In this document: positions 63,228 to 64,000 of the stretch, in pieces
Layout: the number at the start of each line of letters is the position of its first letter
Numbering within the stretch: the first letter of the stretch is position 1
DNA from: Oscillibacter ruminantium GH1
GTDB lineage: Bacteria; Bacillota; Clostridia; Oscillospirales; Oscillospiraceae
Reading direction: 5' to 3'
Assembly: GCF_000307265.1 (NCBI RefSeq)
Contig: NZ_DF158897.1
Coordinates: 591,411 to 655,410 of the forward strand
Length of the DNA: 64,000 nt
Made by a program: the position numbers and the translations under genes
Notes under the pieces: generated by a model
Database searches by the model: none
Seen by the model: only the letters and a program-made list of their open reading frames with translations
Told to the model about the DNA's origin: nothing

Positions 63228-64000
63228 ATGTCGAATTGCAACACCGTTTTATTTACCGCGTCTACATATTCTCATATCAAAAACTTTCACCGGCCCTATC
63301 TCCGGGCATTTCAGGACTTGGGCTGGCAGGTGCACGTAGCCTGCGGCGGCGCGCCTGCGTCCATGCCGGAGGCAGACCGGCTGATCAATCTGCCCTTTGA
63401 AAAGAAAATGACCGCTCCCGCTAACTTCCGGGCGCAGGCGCTGCTGCGCCGGGCGATGGAGGAAGAAGGGTATGCCCTCGTGTGTACCCATACGTCTCTG
63501 GCCGCGTTTTTTACCCGCCGGGCGGCCGCCGGACTTTCCAATCCGCCGCCGGTGGTCAACATGGCACACGGATATCTGTTTGACGACGGCACGCCGTTTT
63601 TAAAGCGGAAAATTTTGCTCACCGCCGAGCGGCTTACCGCCCGGTGCACGGATCTGTTGCTGACCATGAACGACTGGGATTTTCAGGCGGCCCAGCTGTA
63701 TCATCTGGGCAGGCGGGTGGAGAATATCCCCGGCATCGGGGTGGATTTCACCCGGTTTGATGCAGTGACGGGCGCAGATGGAGCCACCCTGCGCCATGAA
63801 CTGGGCCTTGCGCCGGAGAACGTTTTGCTGCTGTATGCCGCCGAGTTTTCCAAACGGAAAAATCAGGCCGTCCTGATTCAGGGGCTTGCGCGCCTGCCGG
63901 AACGGGTGCGTTTGGCATTGCCGGGACAGGGGGCCTTGTGGGAGGAGTGCCGCGCGCTTGCACGGCAGCTGGGCGTTGCGAATCGCGTCATCTTTCCCGG
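63228..64000 (+). CDS. Glycosyltransferase family 4 protein (3' end outside window)
   Basis: The visible 257 residues form the N-terminal domain and start of the C-terminal domain of a GT-B transferase: VLFTASTYSHIKNFHRPYLR, MAHGYLFDDGTPFLKRKILL, NIPGIGVDFTRFD and LLYAAEFSKRKNQAVLIQGL, matching EpsD/CapM-like enzymes that add sugars to lipid-linked glycans. ATG 63228 follows AAGAGG. It is transcribed divergently from the sugar transferase and continues beyond base 64,000, probably into a larger surface-glycan cluster. Confidence 0.92.
   Translation, partial: MSNCNTVLFTASTYSHIKNFHRPYLRAFQDLGWQVHVACGGAPASMPEADRLINLPFEKKMTAPANFRAQALLRRAMEEEGYALVCTHTSLAAFFTRRAAAGLSNPPPVVNMAHGYLFDDGTPFLKRKILLTAERLTARCTDLLLTMNDWDFQAAQLYHLGRRVENIPGIGVDFTRFDAVTGADGATLRHELGLAPENVLLLYAAEFSKRKNQAVLIQGLARLPERVRLALPGQGALWEECRALARQLGVANRVIFP

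Overview
The window looks like a gut-type Clostridia chromosome, most likely Oscillospiraceae or a close relative. The evidence is GC-rich low-GC-lineage gene families: a one-piece pyruvate:ferredoxin oxidoreductase, rubredoxin-rubrerythrin, a single-membrane S-layer protein, DUF1540, a split TSUP permease, and Firmicutes-style strong ribosome sites and sigma-A promoters. Bases 1 to about 10,095 are AT-rich and clearly foreign. The remainder is the GC-rich host backbone. I saw no rRNA, tRNA or CRISPR array.

Region 1 (1-10,095) is the right part of a mobile or genomic island whose left part lies outside the window. It is inserted inside comM (yifB), splitting it just before the Walker A loop, so only the N-terminal third of comM remains (10,071-10,739). 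The island carries a minus-strand gene series: a small Cro/CI repressor, a helicase IV-like protein with a nuclease-like insert and C-terminal zinc ribbons, an AlbA_2 (Schlafen-type) protein that seems to start at a non-canonical ATA codon, a HxsD-like protein, and an A24 prepilin-peptidase-like membrane protein cut by the window edge. Two unknown genes, a GNAT acetyltransferase, a DUF3006 gene and several gene remnants (HNH/DUF1524 GmrSD-like, a zinc-ligand C-terminal domain, an unknown fragment) follow toward the junction, with repeated AT-rich motifs and hairpins.

Region 2 (10.7-29.2 kb) is anaerobic metabolism and stress: nifJ, an MMPL exporter with a secreted coiled-coil partner and divergent TetR regulator, DUF1540, a two-gene TSUP permease, an orphan phage-tail-like pair, a flavodoxin-fold reductase, reverse rubrerythrin plus rubredoxin, a HAD phosphatase, an orphan peptide-binding lipoprotein and an M20 amidohydrolase.

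Region 3 (29.3-38.7 kb, minus strand) is the conserved rimP-nusA-ylxR-ylxQ-infB-rbfA-nrnA-truB-ribF cluster for transcription, translation initiation and ribosome maturation. Its ylxQ carries a remarkable tail of 22 tandem 12-residue repeats.

Region 4 (38.9-43.7 kb) holds an ECF sigma/RsiV-like anti-sigma pair, a Zur-znuC-znuB zinc uptake operon with a perfect 17-bp palindrome at its promoter, and a nucleotidyltransferase. Region 5 (43.8-55.2 kb) has a CitA/CitB-type two-component system next to a GltS-type glutamate symporter, a TAXI binding lipoprotein, a secreted 5'-nucleotidase with LysM domain, a second M20 amidohydrolase with a patatin-like lipase, and a Na/phosphate cotransporter with a Pho-box-like site. 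Region 6 (55.2-64 kb) is envelope biogenesis: a 922-residue S-layer protein with a long leader and biased codon use, an O-antigen-ligase-like polymerase/ligase, a polyprenyl glycosylphosphotransferase and a glycosyltransferase running off the right edge.
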